This document shows positions 38,689 through 48,698 of a DNA stretch of 64,000 nt, one piece after another. Both the position numbers and the translations under genes were made by a program. Source of the stretch: Carnobacterium iners. GTDB taxonomy: Bacteria; Bacillota; Bacilli; Lactobacillales; Carnobacteriaceae. The notes under the pieces were generated by a model. The model was not told where the DNA came from and made no database searches. It worked only from the letters and a program-made list of their open reading frames with translations. The DNA is taken from positions 748,001 to 812,000 of the forward strand of contig NZ_FXBJ01000002.1 in the NCBI RefSeq assembly GCF_900177385.1. The letters are read 5' to 3'. Every line of letters begins with the position of its first letter. Position 1 is the first letter of the stretch.

Positions 38689-39112
38689 CATACATTGTTT
38701 CTAATAGGAAATCTCGATACCCAGTCGGATCGATATGAACCCGATTTAAATGGATTCAATCCAGGAGATGCTCGCGACACTAGTACACCGAAAACTCTTG
38801 CCACTATCATTCGGGCGTTTGCGCTAAGTGACTTGCTTCCAGATGATAAGCGTACACTGTTCACAGATTGGCTATAGGGAAATGCTATAGGAGGTACGCT
38901 CACTCGTGCGGGCGTACCTCAAAACTAGCTGGTCGGTGATAAAAGTGGGGCTAGAAGTTATGGAACTAAAAAATGACATTGCAGTTGTTTGGCCACCAAA
39001 TAGAGAACCCATTGTTATCGCAATTCTTTCCAGCCAAGATAGAGAAGATGCCACATGTAATGATCAACTAATTGCTCGGGCTACTGGGGTTGTCATTAAC
39101 GCCCTGAAGTGA
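38689..39112 (+). pseudogene. 3' half of a class A beta-lactamase gene, inactivated
   Basis: The sequence DRYEPDLNGFNPGDARDTST corresponds to the omega loop (E-x-E/D-L-N with catalytic Glu region) of class A beta-lactamases, and VGDKSGARSYGT contains the K-S-G triad motif; NDIAVVWPPNREPIVIAIL follows, as in the last strands. The active-site S-x-x-K half is missing. Two in-frame TAG codons (38875 and in PQN-LVGDKSG) and a shift at a six-A run interrupt the rest. GC content is higher than in neighbouring genes, consistent with acquisition from elsewhere. Confidence 0.75.
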
Positions 39113-39259
39113 ATGCAAAAAGTAGAGTAGTTTGAGTAAGTTCGGAGCTTCATAGTCTTAAAAGTGTACGATCTAAATAGACAAAGAACATACGTGAAAG
39201 CCTTACCAACTTGTTGACTATAAATTCATGCAATTCTTTGGTTGAAGGAGGGTGTTCTT

Positions 39260-39934
39260 CTATTTTTTAGACATAAATTTCACTATAAGTTTTATAAACT
39301 CCTCGTATGAAGAAGTGTATTTATTTCGTTGGTTATAACACTTTCGAATCGTTTCCACTAACCAAAATGGTACAGGATTTCCATCGATCAAATGATAATA
39401 TTGTTCATATCCTTTTTTTAGATCTTCCCACCTGAAATCATTACCTGGCAGTATATATTCAGAGACATCGAGTATTTTTGCTCTTCCGTTTTGAAGTAAA
39501 ATATTTTTTAAATGGATATCACGTGGGTTAAGGTCCTTAGTACGAATATATTCTCTTGCATCCTCCACGTCACTGATAACTTGTGCTGGAATGTGAATCC
39601 CTAGTAGCAGACAGTCAAAGAGAGTATTTCCTTCTTCGTAGCTTAAAATGAGGCATTCGTCATCAGAAGCAAAATAGGTTGCAAATAAAGGTGAATCTCC
39701 TAATATCTCATAAACAGTTGCTTCAACTTTTACTTTAGCCTTTTTGTCCTCAGCATATTTTTTAAACGCAAAACCTGGAATGTTTACCGATTGAAAAACG
39801 GCCGCATCTGTCCCCAAACCTATACATTTCAGGTCATCGGCGCTTCCACTTATAGTTACAGGATCGTTATTTGGATGTGAAAAAACAGTCATTTTAGAAA
39901 GCGAATCCATTGCTTTATCCCAATCGTTTTCCAT
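39260..39934 (-). CDS. Serine/threonine protein kinase-like protein
   Basis: A 224-residue kinase-fold protein. It has a short Gly loop (LGTDAAVFQS), a Lys in GFAFKKY, a Glu-containing helix, and LNPRDIHLKNILLQNGRAKI with the D-x-H-x-x-N catalytic loop, followed by LDVSEY in the DFG position. This resembles the small YrzF/RIO-like kinases of Firmicutes; the DFG change makes activity uncertain. GAAAGGAAAG precedes ATG 39934, preferred to the longer frame from 40009. It is intact among pseudogenes. Confidence 0.65.
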   Translation of the reverse strand: MENDWDKAMDSLSKMTVFSHPNNDPVTISGSADDLKCIGLGTDAAVFQSVNIPGFAFKKYAEDKKAKVKVEATVYEILGDSPLFATYFASDDECLILSYEEGNTLFDCLLLGIHIPAQVISDVEDAREYIRTKDLNPRDIHLKNILLQNGRAKILDVSEYILPGNDFRWEDLKKGYEQYYHLIDGNPVPFWLVETIRKCYNQRNKYTSSYEEFIKLIVKFMSKK

Positions 39935-40009
39935 ATAATCTTTCCTTTCATTAACCTTGAATAAAACGAACGAATCTAATAACCTAAAACCCGTTGTTTC
40001 GGTTCCCAC

Positions 40010-40316
40010 AATCCCATTAATTTCACTTCATATTCTCTTGATTCTCCATGTGTAGGATATGTTAAAATTTTCTTGTGTATTGTTCATAATCAAGAGAGTA
40101 AGGAACACCTATTTTTTTCTATCGCCTAACATACCATATGATTATCCCAAAGGCAACAGGCCCATTATTCGGTGATTATAAAATATCTAGAAAACACAAT
40201 CATTGGTTCCACATTCAGAGTCCTGCACAATTAATGGATTGAAATAAATCTAATTTACTTTGGCTACACGATTTGACATGGAGCGTAACGACGGTGTTTC
40301 TTGATAAGATCTTCTT
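40010..40316. other. Gap without recognisable gene
   Basis: About 300 bases before the istB remnant. An IS21 element should have istA here, but I cannot identify any part of it, nor a left terminal repeat. Confidence 0.45.
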
Positions 40317-41073
40317 TTGATTGAAAGAACTGTCGACTATAGAAACGTTCAACGTCAATTTAAACAATTCCGTATGACGGAAACTGCGAATGTTCTTCCT
40401 CATTTATTAAGAGAAGCTGAGCAGCATTCCTGGACGTACCAGGAATTACTTGTCGCATTATGTAGTCATGAAGAAAAGCGTAGAGAAGAAAAAATCACTC
40501 GGAAACATCTCAATTGGGCACAATTCCCTTTTGAGATGTCTCTAGAGGACTTTAATACACTAGGCGATATTGCACTGAGTGATCACCAAATTAATCAACT
40601 GAAAGAATTCGATTGATTGAAACAAGCCTTTAATCTTTTTTTTTAGGACCACCAGGTGTAGGTAAAACCCATATCGCTATTGGTCTGGAGTTAGCAGCAA
40701 TCCATAAAGGTAAACAAGTCTCTTTTTTATCAATGGCTGAACTAGTTTCGTTATTAAAAACAGAAAGTTATGTGAGAAAGTCTGAACTGCGGTTAATACG
40801 TATCGAAAAAGCAGAGTTAGTGATTATCGATGACATGTTGTTCATGGCCACGGAAACAAATGAGGCGAATTTTTTTTTCAACTTGTCAGTGATTTGTACG
40901 AAAAAAGTTCCATTATCCTAACCTCCAATAAGGGACCGGATAACTGGAGTAAGATGCTGGGAGATCAAGGAATCGTAACCGCAATTTTTGATTGTATTCT
41001 CCATCGCTGTGAAGTTATCCATATGGATGGAGAAAGCCATCGAATGAAAAATAGAGAAACAATATTTGATTAA
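40317..41073 (+). pseudogene. istB: IS21-family helper ATPase istB, broken
   Basis: The three fragments line up as IstB, the AAA+ helper of IS21 transposition: RTVDYRNVQRQFKQFRMTET, HLNWAQFPFEMSLEDFN, Walker A GPPGVGKTHIAIGLEL, Walker B LVIIDDMLFMATETNEANFF, and SNKGPDNWSKMLGDQGIVTA with HRCEVIHMDGESHRM. A TGA (TGG expected) occurs at about 40617, and the frame shifts at two runs of nine T (about 40645 and 40880). istA is not found. The frame at 40317 opens with TTG. Confidence 0.8.
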
Positions 41074-41122
41074 TGAAAGTGCACAAAATTAATTAGCAAA
41101 AAGTGCACAATTGTAGTTGACA
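41074..41122 (+). mobile_element. Right end of an IS21-type element
   Basis: Two copies of AAAGTGCACAA lie about 24 bases apart, just after istB, and the sequence reads outward to TAGTTGACA; IS21-family ends carry such repeated terminal sequences and finish in CA. No matching left end was found, so the element is truncated. Confidence 0.55.
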
Positions 41123-41249
41123 GTTACAATGGGAGATTAAGTAATTAAAAGAGAAAAAATAACTTCTAATAGTCAGTCGTTTTTTCCTTTTTAATTTGTT
41201 AAATTTTTCCAAAATTTTTTTAAGACATTGAAAGATATTTTTTCATTTT

Positions 41250-41480
41250 GTGAAGCCAAATGCCCTACCTAATTCAACAAGTTGAATTAGGGCTTCATCA
41301 TAGCGGGCTGTTATTCGGCAACAAACGCATGGGAACCCTCTTGCAGTCCCAAGCGTTTCTATCCGATAACAGAAAAGAAATTCAAGAACCGCAAAAACTA
41401 TTTCCGCATTCCATTTTATTGTATTAAAAAAAATTTTTGTCTAAAGGAGTTCTAATTGCTAACGCAAAAGAACTCCTATT
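41250..41480 (+). other. Highly structured region: three consecutive hairpins
   Basis: Hairpin 1: TAATTCAAC/GTTGAATTA at 41270-41289, extended by GAAGCC and GGGCTTC. Hairpin 2: CTGTTATTCGG (41308) with CCGATAACAG (to 41372), enclosing AAACGC/GCGTTT and TGGGA/TCCCA. Hairpin 3: AGGAGTTCT (41445) with AGAACTCCT (to 41477). The region lies upstream of plasmid-type genes and could be a leader RNA, a replication or transfer site, or an antisense RNA. I do not recognise a known RNA family. Confidence 0.5.
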
Positions 41481-41588
41481 TCTTGATTTCCTTTTAACCT
41501 CATGATTGTAGGCTAGCCAACAAAACGGAAAAAATTCAGCTTTTGAGCTAACACTCTGGCTTAACAAAACGAAAAGAAGATTTTAAAA

Positions 41589-41885
41589 ATGACAAAAAGA
41601 AGAGAAATAATAAACTATATCAATGTATATGAAAATGAAGTGCTTGTTGGGAAAATAGAAGATAAATTAGAAAGTATTGCTAATCTAGTTGCAAGTGCTT
41701 CTCCCTTTGAAAGATTTACCTTAGTTGATTCTTTTGACGTATTAATTTTAAAAACCAGAGGAAACTTCTTAGATTCTGTTCCGGATAAAAGGTTACTAAA
41801 AGAATTATTAGTATTTCTAGTTCCTTTACGAACAGGAGAAAAGGAACTAAATCCAGTTGTTTATAAAAAAGTAATCAAAAAATAG
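41589..41885 (+). CDS. Mobile-element-associated hypothetical protein, 98 residues
   Basis: A soluble, charged protein of 98 residues with no motif I recognise. It precedes a DUF3991/Toprim-type gene by 58 bases, and so probably derives from the same plasmid or conjugative element. The ribosome site before ATG is weak (AAAAGAAGA). A short hydrophobic heptad-like stretch (LKELLVFLVPL) lies near residues 75-85. Confidence 0.45.
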   Translation: MTKRREIINYINVYENEVLVGKIEDKLESIANLVASASPFERFTLVDSFDVLILKTRGNFLDSVPDKRLLKELLVFLVPLRTGEKELNPVVYKKVIKK

Positions 41886-41943
41886 ATTGATTACGATTGA
41901 AAAAAACAGATAGTAATAATGACTTTGAAAAGGAGATAATAAA

Positions 41944-42586
41944 ATGAAGATCTATACACCAGAAGAAATAAAAAAAGTAGAAAAGATAGATATAATTTTA
42001 TTTTGTGGAGCTAAAGGAATAGAGGCAATAAGAACAGGACACAAATATTATCGTTTAGCCGAACATGATTCTTTAGTTATAAATACCCACTCAAACTATT
42101 TTGTATGGAACAGCCAGCAATATTATTCATTTTGTACAAGCTTACTTTGATTGTACTTTTTACAAAGCAATGGAAGTTCTTTCAGCAGAAACTTTTGCTA
42201 CTAAAAATGTTGAAAACCAAAAAAAGAAAGATTTTATTTATACTATTAATACTGTCGAAGATACTTCCAGAATAGAACGGTACTTAGCTAAACGAGGTAT
42301 TAGTACTTACTTAACTGGTTTATTTATTGGTTTAGGGTTAATTAGTCAAGATGATAAAGGTAATGTTGTCTTTAACTGGTTAAAAGATCAGGAGCTAGTA
42401 GGTTACACGTTAAACGGAGTTTATAAATATAAGGATCAAAAAACAGGTAAACGTAAGTATTATAAAAAAATTGGTGCTAATTCAGAATTAAATTATGGAT
42501 TTGTCTTTACTTTTGGCACTAAAAATAAAGCTGAAAATTTATATATTTTTGAAAGTGAAATAGACTTACGATTTTTTAATGACTAG
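41944..42586 (+). pseudogene. DUF3991/Toprim-type plasmid protein, frameshifted and truncated
   Basis: After AAAGGAGA, ATG 41944 opens a frame with YYRLAEHDSLVINTHSNYFVW. Near 42113 the frame changes and continues with SNIIHFVQAYFDCTFYKAM, then ERYLAKRGIS, KKIGANSELNYGFVF and LYIFESEIDLRFF. This is the order seen in DUF3991-Toprim proteins of conjugative elements, which resemble primase zinc and Toprim regions. The frame ends just after the Toprim Glu (FESEIDL), so most of the Toprim fold is missing where the sequence joins the hydrolase gene. Confidence 0.65.
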
Positions 42587-43557
42587 TCTTTTTCTTCGAT
42601 AAAATCTAACAATAGGCTATTAAATTCTTTAGGGTGGGTTTCCATTGAACAATGAGCTGCGCCTTCAATGACGTTTACTTTAGTCCTTGGAATAAGCTCT
42701 TTAAGTTTTTTATATTGTTCTTCAGGAACCCATGTGTCGTTCTCTCCGGTAAGAAAGAGAATAGGGATTTTATTTTTTTCAAGTTTTTCAAGAGGCTTGC
42801 TTTTAGTTGTTTTAAGAAAATTTGGAATAAAACTAGGCGTTTCACTTAATTTTAACGCATTAAGGTAGCCCTCAACTTCTTTTTTAGAGGGATTTCTACC
42901 ATAAGCTGAAGAAAGAAAAGATTCTATTCTCGTATTCGTCAGTATAACATTACTATAGACAACATCTATTGCTCTTCTAATTGGAGCATAATAAATTAAA
43001 TTTGGAATAGCTGAAGGGTTGTTATCAAATAATGCACCTGAAACTAAAACGAGCTTTTCGGTGTCTTCTGATCGATTCATCGCCATAGCTGAAACGGTCC
43101 CACCACCCATGGAATGTCCTACAAGTGTCCAATCTAATTTTCCGGTATCTTCGGCTAAAGATAAATCAATAGTGTCTAATAGACTCCATAAAAGCTCGCT
43201 TCTCGCTTCTTGGCTGTGGTCTGTACCTAAACTTTTGTCACTGTATCCGAAACCAGGTAAATCTACCGTAAGTACGAGATAACCTTCATCTTGTAACTGC
43301 TGAACGTTATTTCGCCACGAGAAAGTTGATCCTCCAAGACCATGAACCATTATTATTTTCCCTTTTGCTTCATCTGTTATTGGTGAATAAAAACGATAAT
43401 GAAGATCGATAGTATCTATATTTTGGAAGCTACTTTCGATAAAAGGCTTTTCATTTGTTGGACCAGACGTTTTAACAGTAAATAAATAAGGCAAAATACT
43501 TATTGATACAAAAATAATTAATATAAATAGAAGAATTCTCTTAATCCATTTGTTCAT
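42583..43557 (-). CDS. Membrane-anchored alpha/beta hydrolase
   Basis: A 324-residue alpha/beta-fold hydrolase with an N-terminal membrane anchor (residues 6-26). It has the oxyanion HGLGGSTFSW, the nucleophile elbow VGHSMGGGTVSAM and the catalytic His in EGAAHCSMETHP; the acid is probably Asp in LTGENDTW. Such proteins act as esterases or lipases at the membrane. GAGGAGGATAAT precedes ATG 43557. Its end overlaps the truncated plasmid gene by four bases on the other strand. Confidence 0.85.
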   Translation of the reverse strand: MNKWIKRILLFILIIFVSISILPYLFTVKTSGPTNEKPFIESSFQNIDTIDLHYRFYSPITDEAKGKIIMVHGLGGSTFSWRNNVQQLQDEGYLVLTVDLPGFGYSDKSLGTDHSQEARSELLWSLLDTIDLSLAEDTGKLDWTLVGHSMGGGTVSAMAMNRSEDTEKLVLVSGALFDNNPSAIPNLIYYAPIRRAIDVVYSNVILTNTRIESFLSSAYGRNPSKKEVEGYLNALKLSETPSFIPNFLKTTKSKPLEKLEKNKIPILFLTGENDTWVPEEQYKKLKELIPRTKVNVIEGAAHCSMETHPKEFNSLLLDFIEEKD

Positions 43558-43712
43558 TATTATCCTCCTCATGTGCTCTCAAAATAGTAGCAATTTTATC
43601 TTAATAACTCTGATGTAAGTTGTCTAGCATCATCTAATGGCCCTTCTTAAATATATCATACTCCAAATCATTTAGAGTATTTAACATAAGAAGAGTCTAG
43701 AATGATAGAGAA

Positions 43713-43949
43713 CTAGTTTTTCTTTTCTTCATGATTAAGCCAACTGTTAATAAAAACAGCGATATAGACAATTATACTCAACAAAAAATATGAGATTAGG
43801 GATACAACTAATCCAGCATAGAGAGACATAAAAAAAATAGAAAATAAACTTGATTCTCCACCTGAGCTGAGAAAAATAGCGAAACTATATAAGAAAAAGA
43901 TTACCAGACTAAATTTTTGAATTTTTCTTTTAGCTGCATGACTGATCAT
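43713..43949 (-). CDS. Small membrane protein, 78 residues
   Basis: A protein with two predicted membrane helices (residues 13-30 and 38-68) and charged ends. AGGAGG lies nine bases before the ATG. No family is recognised. It lies upstream of the hydrolase gene on the same strand, separated by 155 bases. Confidence 0.5.
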   Translation of the reverse strand: MISHAAKRKIQKFSLVIFFLYSFAIFLSSGGESSLFSIFFMSLYAGLVVSLISYFLLSIIVYIAVFINSWLNHEEKKN

Positions 43950-44045
43950 TCTTGAAGACCTCCTAATAGACTATAAAACGATTATTTAAACCTGAGTTCT
44001 ATTTATATTATGCTGAAATTTCAATTAAAATATAAAATATAAAAC

Positions 44046-45446
44046 ATCACTAGTGTTGCATGAAACATATAATGTTTCACAAATTCATTCATATTATTCC
44101 AATAGACAAAAAAGTCCTTTATACTGAACTCAGATGACTCATCCAAGACCAATAAAAAGGACCCAATACATGGATAAGTATAAAACAAATTCTGCTTTTA
44201 ATAAATGGTTTTCTTCAATTAAGCTAAATCTTTTACCAAGCCCTATTCAAAAAAAATTAGTGACTTTGATAAATACCATAAGAAACTTAGTTTCTCTCAA
44301 GCTCTTCAATTTTTTCTTCATGGGATCAATGACGAAAAAGAAAGTCTTAGGGAGATGGATGCGGCTTTTGTTTCGAAAGAACTCCAAAAAGAAATGGGTA
44401 TGACTAGTATTAGTTATTCCCAGCTCTCTAGAACTCTCTCAAAAATAGATTCAGAGATTCTTTTAGCCGTTTTTAGTCAGCTGGTCAGTCAGGCTAAAAA
44501 TAAAAAGCCCGTAACAAAACGAAATAGTCTCTACCTAATTGATTCTTCGACATTTTCACTTAATCAAAATCTTTATAAATGGGCTGATTTTCGTAAAACA
44601 AAATCAGGAGTTAAGCTTCACTTAAAACTTTGTTTTATGGATAATGACCATTTTTACAAAGATGAATTTACACTGACTAACGCCGTCGAGCATGATACAA
44701 ATCAGTTAGAAGTCTTAGTTAATCAACCTGAAGCGACTTATGTGTTTGATCGCGGTTATCTTGATTTTGAACGGTTAGATACGATTCACTGGCAGGGCTA
44801 CTTCTTCGTAACAAGAATCAAAAAGAATACAAAAGTCCATGTTTTAGAATCATTAGTAGCTTCCAAGAGTGATTCCGTTACTAGCGACCAAATGGTCGCA
44901 TTAGGTGCTCAGAACCATCTAACATCCAGATTTCGTTTAGTAACCGTTCAAGATAAAAAGGGAAAAACTCTCCAGTTTATTACCAATCGTTTTGACTGCA
45001 TCTCTACTGATATTGCAGAAATGTACAAAGCGCGTTGGCAAATAGAGTTGGCAAATAGAGTTGTTCTTCAAGCATATTAAACAACATATGACGATTAAAA
45101 AGTTTTTTTCGAAAAGTGAAAAAGGGGTTGTCAATCAGTTGATTTTAGCAATGATTGCCAGTTTGTTAACTTGTTTGATTAAGTTAAAAACAAAAAGTAA
45201 CCAGTCTGTTTTCCAAATCAAACGATTTTTTCGTTATCTGTTATTTCAACCAGCAGAAGAATGATTTAGCCTTTTGATACCGACTTAGATCCTTAAAGAA
45301 AGGGTGTCGGTTGGCAATGGAAACAGTTGAATAAACAAAATTTTCTGGAAATAGTCATCTTTTGCGAAAGCACTCCCTTTTTTTGCCTTTTTCTAGAAAA
45401 ACAAGAAATGAGGTCAATCAATTTATTTTTATGCAACACTAGTGAT
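44046..45446 (+). mobile_element. IS4-family insertion sequence with perfect 16-bp terminal repeats
   Basis: ATCACTAGTGTTGCAT at 44046-44061 and ATGCAACACTAGTGAT at 45431-45446 are exact inverse copies and flank a transposase gene, defining an element of about 1.4 kb. Flanking bases are AT-rich but no clear target duplication is seen. It forms the left border of the copper island. Confidence 0.8.
44171..45264 (+). pseudogene. IS4-type DDE transposase, inactive
   Basis: The protein is a DDE transposase: first Asp in LIDSSTFSLN, second in VFDRGYLDFERLD, and the Y-R-E-K-like region in YKARWQIELFFKHIKQH. Two lesions break it. One A is missing from a run near 44253, where IQKKISDFDKYHKKLSF would be restored. 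A 13-bp tandem duplication (TTGGCAAATAGAG, 45033-45058) inside the codons for RWQIEL shifts the last part. The second lesion cannot be a homopolymer error. Confidence 0.85.
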
Positions 45447-45554
45447 AAAAATAGCACTTTAATCCTATTAGAATGACAATAGATAAAAAGATTTTTGAGA
45501 AGAAATGTTCAGAAACAACTACCTAAGTAGGTTCGTATTAAAAGAATGAGCTAC

Positions 45555-45612
45555 TTGACAAAAAAAGGTTACAAGTGTAAACTTAAATTACAACGAACGA
45601 TTACGTTTGTAA
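45555..45612 (+). promoter_or_regulatory. Copper operon promoter with two cop boxes
   Basis: TTGACA (45555) and TAAACT (45578) with a 17-base spacer form the promoter. TACAAGTGTA (45570-45579) is a perfect CopY box (TACANNTGTA) between them, and TACGTTTGTA (45602-45611) is a second, one-mismatch copy downstream. CopY bound with zinc should block transcription, and copper should release it. Confidence 0.85.
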
Positions 45613-45635
45613 ACTTAAAAAAAGGAGAATATATA

Positions 45636-46082
45636 ATGAAAACAGCGACTCCAATTAAAATTACAGAAGCAGAATGGGAAATTATGCGTGTAGCTTGGGC
45701 TAGTGGAACGGTTACTAGTAGAGAAATTATTAAAGTCCTTGAAAATAAAAAGCAGTGGAAAGCGACCACTATCAAAACGCTAATTGGTCGATTGGTTGAT
45801 AAAAAAGCATTGATGACAAAAAAAGAAGGGAATAAATTTATTTACTCAGCTTTAGTAACTGAAGAAAATAGTATGGAATTCTATACTGATGATGTTCTCA
45901 CCCGAGTTTGTACTAAACATAGGGGACAGCTTATTAGTAACATGATAGTTGATACTATATTAAGTAAATCTGATATTGAAATGTTAAGAACATTATTAGA
46001 ACAAAAAGAAATAAAAGCACTAGATGAGGTTCCGTGTAAATGTGTAACCGGACAATGTGAATGTAACTTACGTCACCACTAA
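45636..46082 (+). CDS. copY: Copper-responsive repressor CopY
   Basis: A 148-residue BlaI/MecI-type winged-helix repressor. [20 protein letters not shown] starts the helix-turn-helix; [19 protein letters not shown] is the recognition part. The C-terminal [10 protein letters not shown] is the CxCxxxxCxC metal hook that binds zinc or two Cu(I). Two cop boxes lie upstream. ATG 45636 follows AAAGGAG; the longer frame from 45546 would span the operator. Confidence 0.95.
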   Translation: MKTATPIKITEAEWEIMRVAWASGTVTSREIIKVLENKKQWKATTIKTLIGRLVDKKALMTKKEGNKFIYSALVTEENSMEFYTDDVLTRVCTKHRGQLISNMIVDTILSKSDIEMLRTLLEQKEIKALDEVPCKCVTGQCECNLRHH

Positions 46083-46099
46083 GAAAAAGGGGAGATAAA

Positions 46100-48562
46100 G
46101 TGGAGAACAAAACTTTTAGTATAGAGGGAATGACTTGTGCTTCCTGCGCACAAACTATTGAAAAGTCTATAAATAAATTACCAGGTGTAAAAGCAGTAAC
46201 AGTTAATCTAGCAACGGAAAAAATGACTGTTCAGTTTGATGAATTATCTTTAACAGAATCAGATATTCAAAAATCAGTTGCAAGTGCAGGATATAAGGCA
46301 GTATCGAATATACGGAAAAAAACTTTTAATATAGAGGGAATGACGTGTGCTTCTTGTGCACAAACTATTGAAAAGGAAACACAGAAACTTCCAGGCATGG
46401 AAGTTTCAGCTGTCAATCTAGCGACAGAAAAAATGATAGTTCAATATAATCCAACTATACTGAATGTATCAGATATAACGAAGACAGTTGCTAATGCGGG
46501 ATATGAAGCACATGAAGAAATAGATTCTGCTAAATCAGTTGATTTAGATCAGGAAAAGAAACAGCAGCACATTAAAGATGTCTGGCATAGATTCTTAATG
46601 TCGACTATCTTTACGATACCCTTATTGTACATTGCTATGGGGCATATGTTAGGTCTATCCTTACCAGAAATCATTGATCCATTAGTACACCCAATAGTTT
46701 TTTCTCTAACTCAATTACTGTTAACACTACCAGTTATGTACTACGGACGTAGCTTCTTTATAGTCGGTTTCAAGACGTTATTTAAAGGACGCCCAAATAT
46801 GGATTCTCTCATCGCTCTTGGTACCAGTGCAGCATTTATTTATAGCTTATTTGGAACCTATATGATTTATTTAGGGGATACTAGTTTTACGATGGCCCTT
46901 TATTATGAATCTGCAGCCGTTATTTTAACACTTATTACTTTAGGAAATTATTTCGAAGCTGTTTCAAAAGGCAAAACCTCAGAAGCTATAAAAAAATTAA
47001 TGGGCCTAGCGCCAAAAACAGCTCGTGTGTTACGAAAAGACCAAGAAACAGAAGTAGCGATTGATGAAGTACAAGTTGGAGATGTAGTTGTTGTTCGACC
47101 AGGTGAAAAAGTACCTGTTGATGGAATCGTATTAGAAGGAAGCACTTCAATTGATGAGTCGATGTTGACAGGTGAAAGTATGCCGGTTGAAAAAAATCCT
47201 AGTGATAAGGTTATCGGCGCAAGTATTAATAAGAACGGAAGCTTCCAATATAGAGTGACAAATGTTGGTAAAGATACCGCATTATCACAAATTATCAAGT
47301 TAGTGGAAGATGCTCAAGGGTCAAAAGCTCCAATTGCAAAATTAGCAGATAAAATTTCTGGGGTTTTTGTCCCAATTGTTATCGTACTTGCTATTTTTGC
47401 TGGTTTAGCCTGGTTCTTCTTAGGACAAGAGTCATGGATTTTTGCTTTAACGATCATGATCTCTGTCCTTGTAATTGCTTGTCCTTGTGCGTTGGGCTTG
47501 GCGACACCTACGGCTATCATGGTAGGTACAGGAAAAGGAGCGGAAAACGGAGTCTTAATCAAGAGTGGAGGAGCTTTAGAAACGACTCATAAAATTAAGA
47601 CAATTGTGTTTGATAAGACAGGGACTATCACTGAAGGTAAGCCTAAAGTGACTGATATTCTAACTGTGAATGGTTTTTCTGAAACAAACCTCTTAATTCT
47701 AGCTGCTTCCGCTGAAAAAGGTTCGGAGCATCCACTTGGTGAAGCGATTGTTAATGGAGCTAAAGAAAGAAATCTAGAATTGAGAAAGACAGAATCATTT
47801 AATGCTATTCCTGGACTTGGTATTGAAGTGAGTATTGATGGACAACATTTATTGCTTGGAAATAAGAAGTTAATGGATGAAAGACAAATTTCGTTGGGAA
47901 ATCTAGCCAAATCTTCAGATGAACTGGCTAGTCAAGGTAAAACTCCGATGTATATTTCAAAAGATGGGAAAATTGCTGGGATTATTGCTGTTGCAGATAC
48001 CGTTAAAAAAAATAGTTTAAAAGCCATTGAAAAGCTACACCGAATGGGTATTGAAGTAGCTATGATTACAGGAGATAACAAACGCACTGCAGAAGCGATT
48101 GCTAAACAAGTTGGTATTGATCGAGTGCTGAGTGAAGTATTGCCAGAAGACAAAGGGAATGAAGTGAAAAAACTTCAGGCTGAGGGTAAAAAAGTTGCCA
48201 TGGTCGGAGATGGTATCAATGACGCGCCAGCATTAGCACAAGCAGACATTGGTATCGCTATCGGTTCTGGAACAGATGTGGCAATGGAATCAGCTGATAT
48301 TGTTTTGATGAGAAGTGACTTAATGGATGTTCCAACAGCTGTGGAATTAAGTAAGGAAACAATTAAAAATATTAGAGAAAATCTATTCTGGGCATTTGCT
48401 TACAATATTTTGGGCATTCCAGTAGCAATGGGGCTGCTATATATATTTGGTGGACCTTTATTAAGCCCAGTCATTGCAGCGGCTGCAATGAGCTTTAGTT
48501 CAGTATCGGTGTTATTAAATGCATTACGCTTGAAGAGATTTAAACCATCTAATATAAAATAG
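46100..48562 (+). CDS. copA: Cu(I)-exporting P1B-type ATPase CopA
   Basis: An 820-residue membrane ATPase that pumps Cu(I) out of the cytoplasm. Two N-terminal metal-binding domains are near-repeats, each with [13 protein letters not shown] (residues 8-20 and 81-93). The channel motif [12 protein letters not shown], phosphorylation [11 protein letters not shown], and [20 protein letters not shown] all follow. GTG 46100 follows GGGGAG. The two metal domains share most residues, suggesting a recent duplication or gene conversion. Confidence 0.95.
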   Translation: MENKTFSIEGMTCASCAQTIEKSINKLPGVKAVTVNLATEKMTVQFDELSLTESDIQKSVASAGYKAVSNIRKKTFNIEGMTCASCAQTIEKETQKLPGMEVSAVNLATEKMIVQYNPTILNVSDITKTVANAGYEAHEEIDSAKSVDLDQEKKQQHIKDVWHRFLMSTIFTIPLLYIAMGHMLGLSLPEIIDPLVHPIVFSLTQLLLTLPVMYYGRSFFIVGFKTLFKGRPNMDSLIALGTSAAFIYSLFGTYMIYLGDTSFTMALYYESAAVILTLITLGNYFEAVSKGKTSEAIKKLMGLAPKTARVLRKDQETEVAIDEVQVGDVVVVRPGEKVPVDGIVLEGSTSIDESMLTGESMPVEKNPSDKVIGASINKNGSFQYRVTNVGKDTALSQIIKLVEDAQGSKAPIAKLADKISGVFVPIVIVLAIFAGLAWFFLGQESWIFALTIMISVLVIACPCALGLATPTAIMVGTGKGAENGVLIKSGGALETTHKIKTIVFDKTGTITEGKPKVTDILTVNGFSETNLLILAASAEKGSEHPLGEAIVNGAKERNLELRKTESFNAIPGLGIEVSIDGQHLLLGNKKLMDERQISLGNLAKSSDELASQGKTPMYISKDGKIAGIIAVADTVKKNSLKAIEKLHRMGIEVAMITGDNKRTAEAIAKQVGIDRVLSEVLPEDKGNEVKKLQAEGKKVAMVGDGINDAPALAQADIGIAIGSGTDVAMESADIVLMRSDLMDVPTAVELSKETIKNIRENLFWAFAYNILGIPVAMGLLYIFGGPLLSPVIAAAAMSFSSVSVLLNALRLKRFKPSNIK

Positions 48563-48698
48563 AAGATGAAATAAGAGTAATTAGTAATAAGGTGTTCATC
48601 TAATTTATAGATTTTAATTCTAGCTATAAAATAGCCTAGTATAGAAAGACAATGAGATTCATAGTTTTCAAGAGTTAATAATAAAGGAGGAAATGAAT

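Noticed and set aside
38688..38903. Minus-strand open frame over the beta-lactamase remnant
   Set aside because: The plus-strand reading gives a clear beta-lactamase pattern; the opposite frame has none.
41250..41480. Riboswitch or T-box leader
   Set aside because: No specifier, T-box or known riboswitch core sequence is visible, and the downstream gene is a plasmid-type hypothetical.
44134..45264. Three separate small genes in the IS4 region
   Set aside because: They are fragments of one transposase split by a missing A and a 13-bp duplication.
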